From positions 27,444,531 through 27,508,530 of the forward strand of contig OU343062.1 of assembly GCA_910593695.2 (NCBI GenBank): a stretch of DNA of 64,000 nucleotides, in the 5' to 3' direction. Made by a program: the position numbers and the translations under genes. Numbering within the stretch: position 1 is the stretch's first letter; every line of letters begins with the position of its first letter. The DNA is from Ocypus olens. Its lineage: Eukaryota > Arthropoda > Insecta > Coleoptera > Staphylinidae. This document shows, in pieces, positions 32,186 to 43,683 of the stretch. The notes under the pieces were generated by a model. The model saw only the letters and a list, made by a program, of their open reading frames with translations. It had not been told where the DNA came from and did no database searches.

Positions 32186-34796
32186 TTGTACCTAGTGATA
32201 TGGTTATGATGTTCAAAAGTTGAAAATTTAGCAGGGTACTTCTTTACGTATAGTAGTGATTCCAAAATATAAATGCAAGGTAGAGTAAGAACATTCAGCA
32301 ATTTAAATATTGGCTTACAATCTGTTTTATAAGTTGCATCATTTAGTATTCTCACAGCTTTTCTCTGTAATCTGAATATCCCATGTCTATAGGCCGAATG
32401 ACCTCATATAAGAATTCCATATCGTATATGTGATTTAATAATGCCATAGTATGCAGTTACTAATGTTTTCTTAGAGACATTTTTTTCGCCAGATTACGTG
32501 GACAAAATATATTTTTCGACAGTTTACTTGCCAATTGATTGCCGTTTTTATCCCATCGTAATGCTGAGTCAATATGTATACCCAAGAAGCAGGTGCTCTC
32601 CTCAATTGTGTGGTTTTTCTTTAAGGAATAATACAGTTTTTTTGTTTTTGCTTCATTCAAAAGTAGTTCATTTTGTGCACACCAATTTCCCACCAGATTA
32701 GATGTGGTATTATTCATCGCTTGGGCTTCAGCTACTGTATTACCTTCGACCAAGTTCGTGCTATCATCAGCAAATAAAAATGATTCAGCATCACCCATTC
32801 CCAAGGGAAGGTCGTTAATAAATATTAGGAATATTAAAGGCCCTGAAATGGACCCCTGGGGGCACATCGTGAGAGTGAAGCAAACGCTTATTGTGATCCG
32901 TTAAAGTGAACTGACTGGTATCTGTTATCTAAATATGTCTTCATTAATTGAATACTATTTTCGTCGAATTTGTAACGTCTTAGTTTAGTAATTAGGAGTT
33001 CATGGGATACGCAATCAAACGCCTTGCTTAGATCTAGGAAGGAAACAAGTGATACATTCTTTCTTTCAAATGAATCAAGAACTCTATTGCTGAGAGCAAG
33101 CACTGTATCCGTTGTAGACATACTCTTACGAAAACCAAACTGAGAAGCCCTCAAGAGATTATTATCTTCAAAATATTTCAAAATTTGGTACAGCACTTCC
33201 ACAACTTTCGATACGATAGGTAAGAGAGAGATTGGCCAGTATTTGTTAATATCCGTGGGATCACCATTTTTATAAATTGGAATTACCTTAGAGACTTTTA
33301 ACATCATTGGAAAAGTGTTGGTGCTAATTATTCCATTTATCAGCTTCGTGAGTTGTATAACAATAATATCAGTTATACATTTAAGCAATTCAATCGAGAA
33401 GCCATAAATGTCAGCACATTTACTATTTTTAATGCTTATAATCGCGTTTCAGACAAGAACTGGGCTGACTTCTTGAAAAGAGAAATTTAGGTTATTATCG
33501 ACATATGTATTAAAATCAATATCAGACCCCAGGGATGAGCTTTTAATGAGATTATCAGCTAGGTTACTAAAGAAATAGTTGAAATCATCACATGAGATAT
33601 TGACACAGTCAGTTTTATTGGTTTTTTTTTACTTCTATCACAATTTATGAGATCCCATGCTGCTTTACTTTTATTCTTAGCCCCTTGAATAAATGAATCT
33701 ATAGCCTCTCTTTTAGTATTAGTTATAGCCAATTTATATTTATACCCTACGCATTTACTCATTTCTTTTAAATTGTCACAAGGACTGTTTTTGTACAAAT
33801 CCTTGGCTAATTGCACTTCTTCTCTCATTTTTCTGAGTTCATCATTGAACCAATTAATCTTAACTTTTTTATTTGACTCGGTTTTGTTATGATTAACAGG
33901 AAAGCAGATATTTAGACAATAAGTTAATGTATCAAATAAGAAATCCCATTTTTTATTTATGTCCTATAATGGATTGTTGATAAAATCCCAGTTTACCGCA
34001 CCCAATGGATTGCAGTGTTTCCTGCACGTGTTATTGGTCTACATATTTTCGTAAAGTGTGAATAAGATACTTTTTCCATTCTCACCAACAAAGATATACC
34101 AAAATGGTCTGATAAGTATGTGTCAACACATTCTATTTGTATGTCATGTAGGGCTATATTAGTGAACACATTGTCAATGCAATTGTTTTTACGTGTATTA
34201 AAACTCACCAATTTATGTGGGTTATAACATAAGAGAGTATCTAACAAAATAGTTTCCTTGTAGCCATTGGTGTTGAACTGGATATTAAAATCCCCACTCA
34301 GTATAACATTAAACTTGTTGTAGTGCAGACGATCTAAAAATGTACAAAAAACATGAATGAAATCCTCGAAATCCTTAGAAGGAGATCTGTAAATACATAT
34401 AATGTAAGTGTTAAATTGCGGTATAAATATACAAGATAATTCACAGTTTTTTTCAATCGATGAAACTTGGGTGATCTCATTGTAGTTGCGGCAAGATGTT
34501 CCTTCCTCTCCAGATATTATTGTTCCTCCATGATTACTATGGGTTCTAGCGAAAAAGGCCTGTGAATAGAGGTTACCAATCCTTGAGATTTCTGCTTCCT
34601 TGGCAGATAGCCAATGTTCACTAACTGCAGCAAAATTGAATGATTTTTCAATTAGAAATGCCTCCAGATCATTTAATTTATTTCTAATAGATTGCATATT
34701 AATGTATAATATCTTTATTATATTTGCATTGTTTTCATCAGAATTCTCCTGCGGATGTGTTCTAAAAAAACATTTATTCTTGCATTTTCCGGCCAT
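31949..34796 (-). pseudogene. LINE LB ORF2: endonuclease + RT, multiple frameshifts
   Basis: The endonuclease (34796-33993, 267 residues, open) reads INMQSIRNKLNDLEAFL, SEHWL, ICIYRSPSKDF, LSGDFNIQF, NNCIDNVFTN and YLSDHFG. Linker and RT follow in shifted frames: INKYWPISLLPIVSK (about 33220), QFGFRKSMSTTDTV, FLDLSKAFDCVSHELL (about 33030), a CPQGSISGPLIFLIFINDL block (about 32860), catalytic FADD (about 32775) and CFLGIHIDSALRWD. The C-terminus reads CKPIFKLLNVLTLPCIYILE and then FFNKLPFHIKQLPLKEFKKK, ending at a TAG at 31949-31951. At least three frameshifts separate the pieces. Note CPQGS in place of VPQGS. Confidence 0.8.
32137..32180. repeat. (AT)n microsatellite
   Basis: About 21 AT units inside the C-terminal/3' region of LINE LB. 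Confidence 0.9.
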
Positions 34797-35561
34797 ACGT
34801 TGGAGTTTTTTAATTCCTCCAGTTGCAACATAGGGACTCCTACTTTAAAGGACGAATATTCCGTCGGTCGTTTAGAATTTAGTTGTTCACAACGAACCTG
34901 GGTAAACTTATTGTTTCCAAATATTATATCAGATGCTCGGTAGTTAACTGGGGGTCTAACATGTTCACGTGAAGATATTTAGAACGTGTAATACCTTTTA
35001 TTGGACCATCTTTGGATGTGCCGTAGATACTAGGTTTTCTGAATTTACGTTTACTATTTACGGTTTTCCAAACGACATCACTATCTTCCTTGTGTTGTTT
35101 TAAATCCTTTTGTCTCTTGGTGCTGATTCTCGCCGTGTCTTTACTGACAGCAATACCCGCATTCACATTACGATTCATTGTTTGTGGTTTAGGTTTGACA
35201 GGGACCGGTAACTTAGTGCTCTCGCTATAGTTACTGAGAGTTTTGTTACCTACATCAGAGTCACGAAAATCCTCATTGTTTACATTTTTTTTCGAGTAAC
35301 TGAACAGTTTTAAAGAGAAGGTTGATTTTGTCCTTTAACTCCTCTATAATTATGTCCTTATTTGAGATTATTTCTCTTAGATATTTCAGTTCCATGTTGT
35401 GAATAAATAGAGAATCATTTGATATAATACCTGGTGAAATATCCTTGGATTGTAGATTAGGAGATGTATCCAAGTATTTACAGCAGATAATGTTATTTGA
35501 ATCAATTATATCATACTTTTTCTTCTGCACACATGAAGGATGATACACTGTGTTCCACAGC
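34740..35561 (-). pseudogene. LINE LB ORF1, 5'-truncated with frameshifts
   Basis: The frame begins inside a PHD-like finger (LWNTVYHPSCVQKKKYD, then IICCKYL), so the first cysteines are missing. A coiled coil follows (MELKYLREIISNKDIIIEEL, VQLLEKKC). After a shift comes a basic linker (ISTKRQKDLKQHKEDSDVVW), then KYLHVNMLDPQLTTEHL. After another shift near 34925 come EYSSFKVGVPMLQLEELKNS and NVWPENARINVFLEHI. This is the same architecture as the ORF1 at 22950. It overlaps the start of ORF2. Confidence 0.7.
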
Positions 35562-37588
35562 TAATAATAATAATAAAAGTTGTATTAACGGGTAACCCCT
35601 TTTTACAGTATTTACAATTTGTACATAAACAATACTTAAAATATGGTACTTAAATTTATAATACAATTATTACACTATGACACAATAATACATAGGTATG
35701 TAATTGTAGAGTACTATTGAAAATGAATATATAAATCTATGCCAAAAGCATAAAAACTAAAATAGAATATAATAATTGACAAGAACATGCTTATTAAACT
35801 AGGATCTTAACCAAGGAAAAAATCCATCCGACAAAACATAATCTACAAACATCAAAGATTGATCAAGGCAAAAGATTTATCTAGTAACACGGAGTAAACT
35901 CTTCTTAAATTGTAAAAATGATGAGCCAAATAAGTCAACTCGCTGTTCGTTATTAAATTCATTACCGAGTCGCATTAAACGGTCAATTGTGTTGTTACTT
36001 GAAAAATTTGTGCGGTGTAATCTTAGCCGAAATAGGGATGTGCATCTTCTAGATCTATCATTTAAGTACAATCTAAAATCCAACTTCTCCAATATTAATG
36101 GACAGAAAATATCACCACTAATTATTTTAAAAAGTAAGCACATGTCCAGAACCTTTCTTCTGGTTTCAAGTGATTGTACATTTAAGTGATTCATTATCCC
36201 CTCATATTCACCATTTATATGATTAATACCCATTCTGAATTCCATACATCGCAGAAATTTTTTTTGCACATTTTCTATCGAATCAATGTTCGATTGAGTA
36301 TACGGAGACCATATGCTACTAGCATATTCTAATTGACCTCGCACCATTGTAAAATATAAAGTAACCACACAAGCCTGACTCAACTTACGTCCAATGTGCC
36401 AGACAAACCCCCACATACGACAGGCTTTTAAGACTATTTTGTTTATATGAGCCTTAAATGTAAGCTGTACATCAAAAATGACGCCTAAATCTTTGATTTC
36501 ATTTACGCGTAGCAAACTATAATCATCAAGTCGATATACAAAATCTATCTGCATATTAGATCTACAGAACGACATAGATTGGCATTTATCACATCATTAT
36601 CAGAACACCACTTATTTATCCTATCTATGTCTTCCTGAAGAGTAATACAATCATCTAGGCTACTAATAATTTTAAATATCTTAAGGTCATCCGCATACAG
36701 TAGACATTCCGAGCCTTGTACTACTTTCACAATATCGTTAATGAACAACAAAAAGAGGATAGGCCCGCAGTGCGACCCTTAGGGTACACCAGAAGTAATG
36801 TCGAAATATGGCGACATAAAATTATTGACTTTAACACACTGGGTCCGATTCGCTAGAAAATAATGTATCCATTTAATAACACTAGGATGAAAACCAAGCT
36901 CCTTTAACTTCCGTAATAGCACCGAATGGTTGACTCTGTCGAATGCCTTAGCAAAATCAGTATATATGACATCTACTTGAAGATTCTTACCTAAGGCATT
37001 CGTCAGAAAATCACGGTACAATAGCAGGTTTGTTATCGTGGACCTTCCCGACAGGAAACCATGCTGCTTCTCCGTGATTATATTCTTGGACATGCAAAGA
37101 AGCTGATGAGTAATAGCTTCATCCAGAAGCTTTGGAATGATAGACTGCAAACATACTCCCCGATAACTTTTAATTAAATTCCTGTCACCATTCTTGAAAA
37201 TAGGACGGATGAAACTTCTCTTCCAGATATCTGGTAATATACCTTCAGCAATAGATTTTGAAAATAGGATATAAATTGTATTCACCAAAGTAAAAGCACA
37301 TTTCTTTAAAATACAGCCTGGGACAGCATCAGGACCCGTAGCATTATTTTATTTTAAGAGTGCGTTAAGTAACCATTCTCTATCAATATGTAATCTAGTG
37401 TTATGTGCTTGTTCGTTGGTAATAGATGTATTATCCTTGCAAGTCAGAGGAGGAGCATATACCGATGAAAAAAAGTTAATGCACTTTGGGCCTTTTAAGG
37501 CGATTAACTTACACACACAAATGCTTTTAGTCGGCACGTCTTTATCTACGTCTTTATTAGACTCCATTTTCTTCTTTATTTGCTTGTA
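35562..37588 (-). mobile_element. LINE (family LC), 5'-truncated, with (TTA)n tail
   Basis: On the minus strand the element starts inside ORF2 just upstream of the RT (37588) and ends with TTATTATTATTA at about 35575-35562. A 3' UTR of about 300 bp precedes the tail. It lies directly between the mariner-like 5' half and the truncated 5' end of LINE LB. Confidence 0.75.
35877..37588 (-). pseudogene. LINE LC ORF2: RT domain and C-terminus
   Basis: The 37588-37349 frame (FFSSVYAPPL, then REWLLNALLK) is the linker before the RT. It is read through from the mariner-like HTH, so the 151-residue ORF there is an accidental fusion. The RT (37288-36400) has SYRGVCLQSIIPKLLDEAI, HGFLSGRSTITNL, YTDFAKAFDRVNHSVLL, SGVP, then after an in-frame TAA at 36778 GSHCGPILFLLFINDI and catalytic YADD (about 36690). 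The C-terminal part (36575-35877) has LRVNEIKDLGVIFDVQLTFK and GQLEYASSIWSPY. GSHCGP differs from the GS.LGP of the other LINEs here, so this is a separate clade, Jockey-like by feel. Confidence 0.8.
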
Positions 37589-37589
37589 T

Positions 37590-37804
37590 GAATGATACCC
37601 ACGCTTCTTAGGAATTTTCTGTACAGAGAATTTAGACACGTTGCACTCACGAGCAATGCATCGCATGCTAGTTCTTCGTTCAGCATTTATCAAACCCAAA
37701 ACTGTTTCTTCCAATTCATCGTTGTTTCTTCTGTTCCGCTTGCATGTAATGTTAATGTTTCTAAAAAAAATAATATTTGTTGAAATTGGACTATTAAAAT
37801 ACAC
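37590..37804 (-). pseudogene. mariner-like transposase N-terminal HTH (family M2, 5' half)
   Basis: The minus strand reads KRNRRNNDELEETVLGLINA, ERRTSMRCIARECNVSKFSV and QKIPKKRGYHSYK, a two-part helix-turn-helix that would bind the TIR. The frame then crosses into LINE LC at 37588. The rest of the transposase is 6.2 kb away at 31229-31411. Confidence 0.65.
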
Positions 37805-37984
37805 TTTGAATCAACTGTCACTATATTTGCTGTATTTTCAAACTTTTTCACAAACTTAGTAATTTTTGATAGACGGAATTGGTCGGTTGTTAAATTTAAC
37901 CGAAAATGTCACGAACTCTGAGTAAACTGACGCCACTGCAAAATGTTTTGTTAGTGAATACGCTCTCTTCATAGGAATAACTCG

Positions 37985-38285
37985 ATTATTGTTCATAGTA
38001 ATTACAATGCGTGAATTGATATTTGACTAGCAAAATTATTCTCATCATAACATGACATTTGTCGAGGCATTTATCAAATGGTAAATGGTTAAGCTTATTT
38101 TTATTATTTCTGAGGTGGATTCTAGTACAAACGTAAATTAAATGGATGATACATTTACAATTTTTAATTCTCTAAAAAATATTCTCTTACGATTTTTCTC
38201 TAAAATGAATAGGGGACTTAATAATTAAACATATTTAATTTTACATGTAGAAGCCCTATGTTCGCCCTTTATCCCAGACACTCGG
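37985..38285. repeat. 5' terminal inverted repeat of the M2 mariner-like element
   Basis: Inverse of 10292-10590 with about 300 bp of similarity. Shared landmarks include AATTACAATGCGTGAATTGA, ATCCATTTAAT/ATTAAATGGATGATACATTT and TTCGCCCYTTATC at the tip. Followed by TA at 38286-38287. Confidence 0.75.
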
Positions 38286-38287
38286 TA

Positions 38288-39248
38288 TTACTCTATATTA
38301 ATTTCAGTGCAACCTTGCAAATTTTGGTTATTATTTAATATTTAAATTGAAGGCTATTACTCAATAATTTTATTACTAAGAATTATATTTATTTAAGAAA
38401 ATGTATATTAGATTAAAGCTAACAATGATGAAAATAAATTCAATGATTAAAATAGCATTAAACGAGATGTAAAAGATGAAAAAGTCGTGTTAATCGATTC
38501 GGCCATCGTCATTGTATTAATAATTCACATTTTTGAATGCTTGTGTAGTGGTTTGCACTTAGTACGTTAATAGCGTGTTTATGGTCACTGCGCACTTTTT
38601 TAGTTTGTTTCAAAAATGAAAAATTTAACAAAGAAACCTTATATGACAAAAAATTGGAGAAAGTTACATGATGGCCACATTTGTATTTCTTACTTCGAAA
38701 TAAAAAAGTATTGTTTTAGAAAAAAATTTAAGAAAACATCTATTTTCAGATTGGTTCAAAATTAGGTGTTTATTTTTGTTCCTTTTTTGGTAAAACACAT
38801 GCTGAGGACAATGAAGAACTAAACGCATTTATTTATTAATTGTTTTTTATAGTTCTTGCTTTTATTAAAAAGTTTAATGAAATACTTCAATAGATATTTA
38901 CGGGACCAGCTTTGTAAATTCATTTTTACTGGGCTCACTTGGAGTTTGTACGAGCCTCATAACCAAGCCTCATAACCAAGTGAGGCCGGTAAAAATTAAT
39001 TGCAAAGCGTGTCTTTAAAGTTTTATTTTCACCTTTTTAAAGCTTTTTTTGAAATAAATAATAAACAAACAAAAATAGGACGCTATGATTTAGGCGATTG
39101 TATTATGGTCTAAGTAGGTCTTTGGTTAATAGGTGACGCGATTGGTGATCGCAATTAATTGTTGATGTAGTACACGTGAAATGCGATAGTTACTATTGTG
39201 GCGCTACGCGCAGTTCGCTAGATTTGATTTGATCAGTTTTGTGAAATT
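38288..39248. other. no supported feature before the Crypton-like gene
   Basis: AT-rich. AGCCTCATAACCAAGCCTCATAACCAAGTGAGG near 38955-38985 contains a 14-bp direct duplication. No promoter element can be named with confidence. Confidence 0.4.
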
Positions 39249-40291
39249 ATGGCTGAAGCTTATGTAAGTATACAAGCACTTGCGGATGCTGCAAGTGCGA
39301 AAATATTACCGATAGTTTCGAAAGAGCGGTATGATAAACAATATACAGCATTTTGTGAATGACGTAAAACGAAAGGAGTAGAAGGATTAAATCAAGATAT
39401 GATTCTGGCATTTATTTATGAACAAGTAAGTTGATTTAAGTTGTTTTTTGGTATCTCATATTTGTTTGTTTTTAGTCTAACAAATATAAACCTTCTTCCC
39501 TATGGGCGTTCTATTCGATGTTAAAGAAGACATTAATATCTTACGAGAACGTTAATATTGGGATACGTATCAAAGAAATCGTCTGATTTAGGTAGAGCAG
39601 AGGTAGATAGATTTCTAAAAGAGGCTCCAAACAAAGAGTTTTTGTTGGTAAAATTAATAAATATTAATTATAGCCACTTTGTCGTTTGTTTTAATGTGAA
39701 AACATTGCAGGTTGTAACAATTTTTGGAGTATATGGAGTATATGCTGGAAGGAATTGTGCGATTTGAAAGTGCAAAATGTAAAAGATGAAGGAGCTGTGA
39801 CAGTTGTCAAAATTCTTGACACGAAAACACACGTTGACAGAGCATTTACAATTCTTCCCGATGGCGATGGGTTCAATCCTGTCGATATACTTCGACAATA
39901 TATGAAATTGCGACCAAGTCGTGTCAATAATGATCGATATTTTTTATCATATCGCAACGGAAAGTGCACTGTGCAGCCAGTGGGTATCAAAACATTGTGA
40001 AAATTTCCATGTACAATAGCGGAATGTTTAGGATTGCAGAATCCAAAATCCTACACAGGGCATTGCTACCGTCGTACATTGGCTACATTGTTGGCAAATG
40101 CTGGCGCTGATGTATTAACATTAAAGCGTCATGGCTGTTGGAAATCATCCACAGTTGCCGAAAATTATGTAGCCGAATCAATGTGCAATAAAATAAAAAT
40201 TGCAAAAATGATTCAAAGTAACGGCAATAATGTCAATGAACCGTCTTTAGTTTCAGTTGCATTAGTTTCCAACGAAAATATTAATATATAG
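39249..40291 (+). pseudogene. Crypton-like tyrosine recombinase, two exons, degraded
   Basis: Exon 1 (39249-39425) reads MAEAYVSIQALADAASAKIL, then KQYTAFCE, a TGA where a Trp is expected, then RKTKGVEG. A GT-AG intron of 50 nt (39426-39475) is followed by NKYKPSSLWAFYSMLKKTL. These form the N-terminal DNA-binding domain of the recombinase. After frameshifts near 39555 and 39755 the catalytic domain reads VKILDTKTHVDRAFTI, FLSYRNGKCTVQPVG, then a TGA at 39998-40000. NPKSYTGHCYRRTLATLLAN and HGCWKSSTVAENYVAE follow: H-x-x-R and the nucleophile Tyr are present. Such enzymes cut and rejoin DNA through a phosphotyrosine. It is probably a Crypton element; a domesticated gene is unlikely given the lesions. 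Confidence 0.7.
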
Positions 40292-40539
40292 ATTGATAAT
40301 AATTAAAAAGCAGTAGCTGGAAACTTGCAAATGAACTTTCACCAAGACTCAAAATGTACAATAAATATTTATAATTATAAACCTGACGACGTTTTAGTTT
40401 AATCAGTTGCAAGCGTTAATAATAAAATATTAAAAGTAAGCTTGTGTATTTCAAAATTTTAATAATCCCATAATTCGACTTCACGACCTCTAGCGGCAGT
40501 AATCACAGTAATGTGAAGTTTGTCAATATGTCAATATAA

Positions 40540-40592
<53 letters not shown>

Positions 40593-40960
40593 CCGATGAC
40601 ATGTTGGCAACCATATTTACAAGATTAAAAAATAAACATTAATGAAAGAGATAGCGGTTTAACAGGTTTGCAACCAATGTGAATAAACAAGAAAGAGAGA
40701 GATCGTTGACTTAAGAGTCCTACTTCAATTTATTACAGGTCTCATACTTATAAAGACGAATTTACACTGTAATCAAAAATGCATGTAATGTATCATTTAC
40801 ATGGACGGTGGAAATAAACACATTTTAACCTGGTCCGGGGGAGGGTGAGCATTAAGCGTAATCTCGTGTAAGATGGTCGCGCCCTCGCCTCAAAACAAGT
40901 TGCAGTGACACACCGCGAACACTTTAAAATTGAAACAAGCGTAGTGATTTTTTTTGCAAA
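40292..40960. other. spacer with (AT)n tract
   Basis: Holds an (AT)n run at about 40541-40588. The part from 40809 may be the left end of the DDE transposon that follows: AACACATTTTAACCTGG resembles the inverse of CCCGGTTATAACGTGTT at about 42174-42190. Confidence 0.45.
40541..40588. repeat. (AT)n microsatellite
   Basis: About 23 consecutive AT units. Confidence 0.9.
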
Positions 40961-42146
40961 ATGTCGACAATCGGTAGTGGAAAAACTCTGCATAGCCAAG
41001 CGCGTGAAATTGAGTTCAATTTTTACAATTACATATTAAATTTGAAAAGTGTGGGTGACACTGCAACGGACATTAAAACCCGTACATAAGAAGCTGCAGG
41101 TGTATCCATAAGAACAATTAGTAGAATTATTCAAGAAGGTTCTGCAAATTTACAAGAAGGAGGGCGTAAGTTTAGAAGTCCAAAAAATCAGGTACGTACG
41201 AGTTCAGTTACAAGTTTGCCGGAATATAAAATGGTGGACGTCAGAAACACAATTTATTCATTTCATCGGACTGAAGGTATGCGGCTAACGATACATAATT
41301 TACGCGAAAAATTGAAAAGGGGTATAGATTGGGATGGTTGTAATACCTCTCTAGGCGTAATTTTAAAGAGGATGGGCTTTAAATGGCGAAGCACTCAAAA
41401 TAACAGGAAATTGTTAATTGAAAGAATGGATATTAGGGCACTGAGAATATCTTATTTGCAGAAAATTAAATATTACAGAGATCAGCAGAGGCCAATTGTC
41501 TATTTAGACGAAACTTACTTACATAGAGGTCACACGTCTTCCAAGAATTGGAGCGACGAAAGCATTGTGTTTTTTTCCCAATTGTTTGTTAATATTCAAG
41601 TCGGGTAGTAAAAGTGACGATTACCATAACGAAATGAATTCGGAAAAATACGGCAAATAATTACAAGAACTGTTAATCCCCAATTTACCCCCTAATGCGG
41701 TCATTGAAACAGATAATGCCCCCTATCACAACGTACAATCTAATCCTGCACCAAACTCAAACACCAAAAAAACAGACATGGTTAATTGGTTAGTGGAGAA
41801 AAATATTGCTTTTGACCCTAATATGTTGAAACCTCAATTATATGAGATAATAAAAAATAATAAATCAAGACATAGAGTTTTCAAATTCGATACATTATTA
41901 CACGAAAAAGGTCACAGTGTATTGAGGTTATCTCCTTACCATCCGGATCTAAATCCAATCGAATTAATATGGACTGTCAAAAATAACGTCGCTAAAAGAA
42001 ATGTCAGCTTTAAATTGGAGGACGTAAAAGCACTAGCGGTAAAGGAACTCAATGCCATCGTTAAGGAAGAATGGGTGAAAAGGTGCCAGTATGTTGTTAA
42101 ACAGGAGAATCAATATTTGGAGAATGAAGTTGTTATAGATATGTAA
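40961..42146 (+). pseudogene. IS630/Tc1/mariner-type DDE transposase
   Basis: From the ATG at 40961 the N-terminal helix-turn-helix reads LNLKSVGDTATDIKTRT, a TAA at 41087-41089, then EAAGVSIRTISRIIQEG. The frame continues through EGMRLTIHNLREKLKRGIDW and IVYLDETYLHRGHTSSKNW (first catalytic Asp). A frameshift near 41600 and a TAA in KYGK-LQE follow. Then AVIETDNAPYHN carries the second Asp, and LSPYHPDLNPIELIWTVKN carries the catalytic Glu. All three DDE residues are preserved. The protein would cut and paste its own TIRs. Two stops and at least one frameshift inactivate it. Candidate TIRs near 40812 and 42198 are weak. Length (about 390 residues) is normal for the family. Confidence 0.8.
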
Positions 42147-42199
42147 CCTTATACCCGTATGCGCGGCGCCGGGCCCGGTTATAACGTGTTTGCTGTATA

Positions 42200-43080
42200 T
42201 TGTTATTTTTGATCTACATTTATGAAATGGTGATATTTTCATTAAATTTATTTTATCCTATAATGCTAACATGCCAATAACTCCTCAGCAACGAGTAACA
42301 AGCTACCTCGCTTGTGCTTTCAAACTTTTCTCTCTTAACGTTACTTGTATCGTAAATTACTATTACATTACCTATAATTGTAATTATTGCTAAGATAATA
42401 AACTTGTAAAAGATTAACTTTATGTAAGAAACCATTTAGGTGATATTTTGAATGTTTTTCCTGAAAAGCTAGAGTTAATTCAAATATGGTTCTTGTGTTT
42501 CAATTCTTGGGTTGAAAAATTTAAATTTAAATAAAATAACAATTTTAACTTAAAATCTTACTTACGTATTGTGAGACAATTGCGTTACATCACTCTGAAA
42601 CCATCGGTTTCACTAATGTACGATTATTTGGCCATTTCCCGTGTGCGATGGGGGCAGACACGTGAGTAAACAACAAATATGGCTACAGCTTTCTAACTTG
42701 GGTAGACATTTATAGCAACATTTTTAAATTTGACTGAAACCGACCAAAACTTTTGCGCATCTGAGCTGTCAAATTTTAATGTCACTATTCAGTTGTATTC
42801 AAAACGCAGTGACCAAAATGTCGGGCAGCACTATTTCTGAAGCTAGGGATAATAATTCAATTGATAAATATTTTGTTGGGTGCCTGGAATTGTATAGTGC
42901 AGTGCATACGCTTTTTGTTTGTTTTAATATCTTTATAAGGTTACTTGTTTTAAAACTGCTTGTGTGTGTTTTTATCTGCCGATCTTGTCTTTACAGTTCT
43001 TTTTAGAATTATTTATCACCATTTTTGCTCTTATTAGGGAAGTGTTGTCAAAATAATGTATAGAGGTTTTTTAGGACTGA
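42200..43080. other. no supported gene
   Basis: The 75-residue frame at 42779-43006 has a hydrophobic C-terminal half (LFVCFNIFIRLLVLKLLVCV), possibly a membrane segment, but has no family match I recognise and no coding context. Confidence 0.35.
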
Positions 43081-43084
43081 TTTA

Positions 43085-43310
43085 CATCCGTTGTTCTACA
43101 TCAACTTTTCTTGGTCGGCCAGATTATTTTCATTCAGAAACACTTCCAGTGTAAAAAATGATCAATACCAAATTTGCATATATTGCATGTAAACAGGACA
43201 GGCGATCCTTTGGGAATAGTGTGAAAATTGAACATAGCCATTTTCAGCGAAATAAGCCATAACAATAAAAGTGTCTTTGTCTTGAGAAAGAGGCATTTTA
43301 AATCTGCAAA
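43085..43310 (-). pseudogene. mariner-like transposase N-terminal fragment
   Basis: The minus strand reads MPLSQDKDTFIVMAYFAENG, then after frame changes TGSVSE, stop, SGRPRKVDVEQR. 'TGSV....SGRP.KV' is the linker after the first helix-turn-helix of many insect mariner-like transposases. Nothing downstream is recognisable. Edges are approximate. Confidence 0.4.
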
Positions 43311-43489
43311 AATAACGGATCATTGTTTTGCAAAGAAATAAAACATAAACTCAGAACTAACCCAATTGTTGAATAGTTCGAAGGACCAGATGCACTTTGT
43401 CATCAAATAAAAAGTGTAACTTGTTTAACTGTACAAGTATATTAATTTAAATCATCAATACATTAATTTACATTACAATAAAATGCGTG

Positions 43490-43683
43490 TTGCACGTCTT
43501 GGAGTTGAAATTAGAATCATTTTCTTTCGGCCTTCGCTCTCCGATTTCGCGAGGGTGGCTGCGTAGGGGTGGTGGAACCACGTGATTTTCCTTTCTGCCG
43601 GAGTGGTGAGGGTACTGAGATGATCCTCCCTTCAAAAGGCGACGTTGCTGGAATCCGGCGGTCCTGCCCGTTTGGTCACCAGA
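43490..43683 (-). other. possible 5' internal region of an LTR retrotransposon, with primer-binding site
   Basis: GC-rich compared with its surroundings. On the minus strand TCTGGTGACCAAACGGG follows the proposed LTR. TGGTGACC would pair with a tRNA 3' end, as in gypsy-type elements. No gag frame is visible. Confidence 0.35.

Larger units (their letters stand above)
31412..35561 (-). mobile_element. LINE (family LB), 5'-truncated, with (GATTT)n tail
   Basis: The 3' end on the minus strand is AATAAATGATTTGATTTGAT at about 31435-31412, a GATTT-repeat tail. Upstream are a 3' UTR with an (AT)n run, ORF2 (34796-31949) and ORF1 (about 35560-34740). The start of ORF1 is missing. Domain order and ORF1 type match the CR1-like LINE at 22944, but the two are distinct families. 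Confidence 0.8.
31050..38285 (-). mobile_element. mariner-like element (family M2) split by two LINEs
   Basis: 31050-31411 matches the 3' part of the relic at 10292-11515 and stops at GGCATCGATGCAT. 37590-38285 resumes at GTATGAATGATACCCACGC. In the other relic these two sequences are adjacent (GATGGCATTGATGTTTGTAGGAATGATAACC region), so both parts belong to one element. The 5' end, inverse of CCGAGTGTCTGGGATAAAG, finishes at 38285 followed by TA. The outer 3' TIR left of 31050 is not recognisable. In between lie two minus-strand LINEs of about 6.2 kb in total. Confidence 0.75.

Noticed and set aside
42779..43006. Small membrane protein gene
   Set aside because: Only a hydrophobic stretch supports it; no promoter, intron or homologue evidence.
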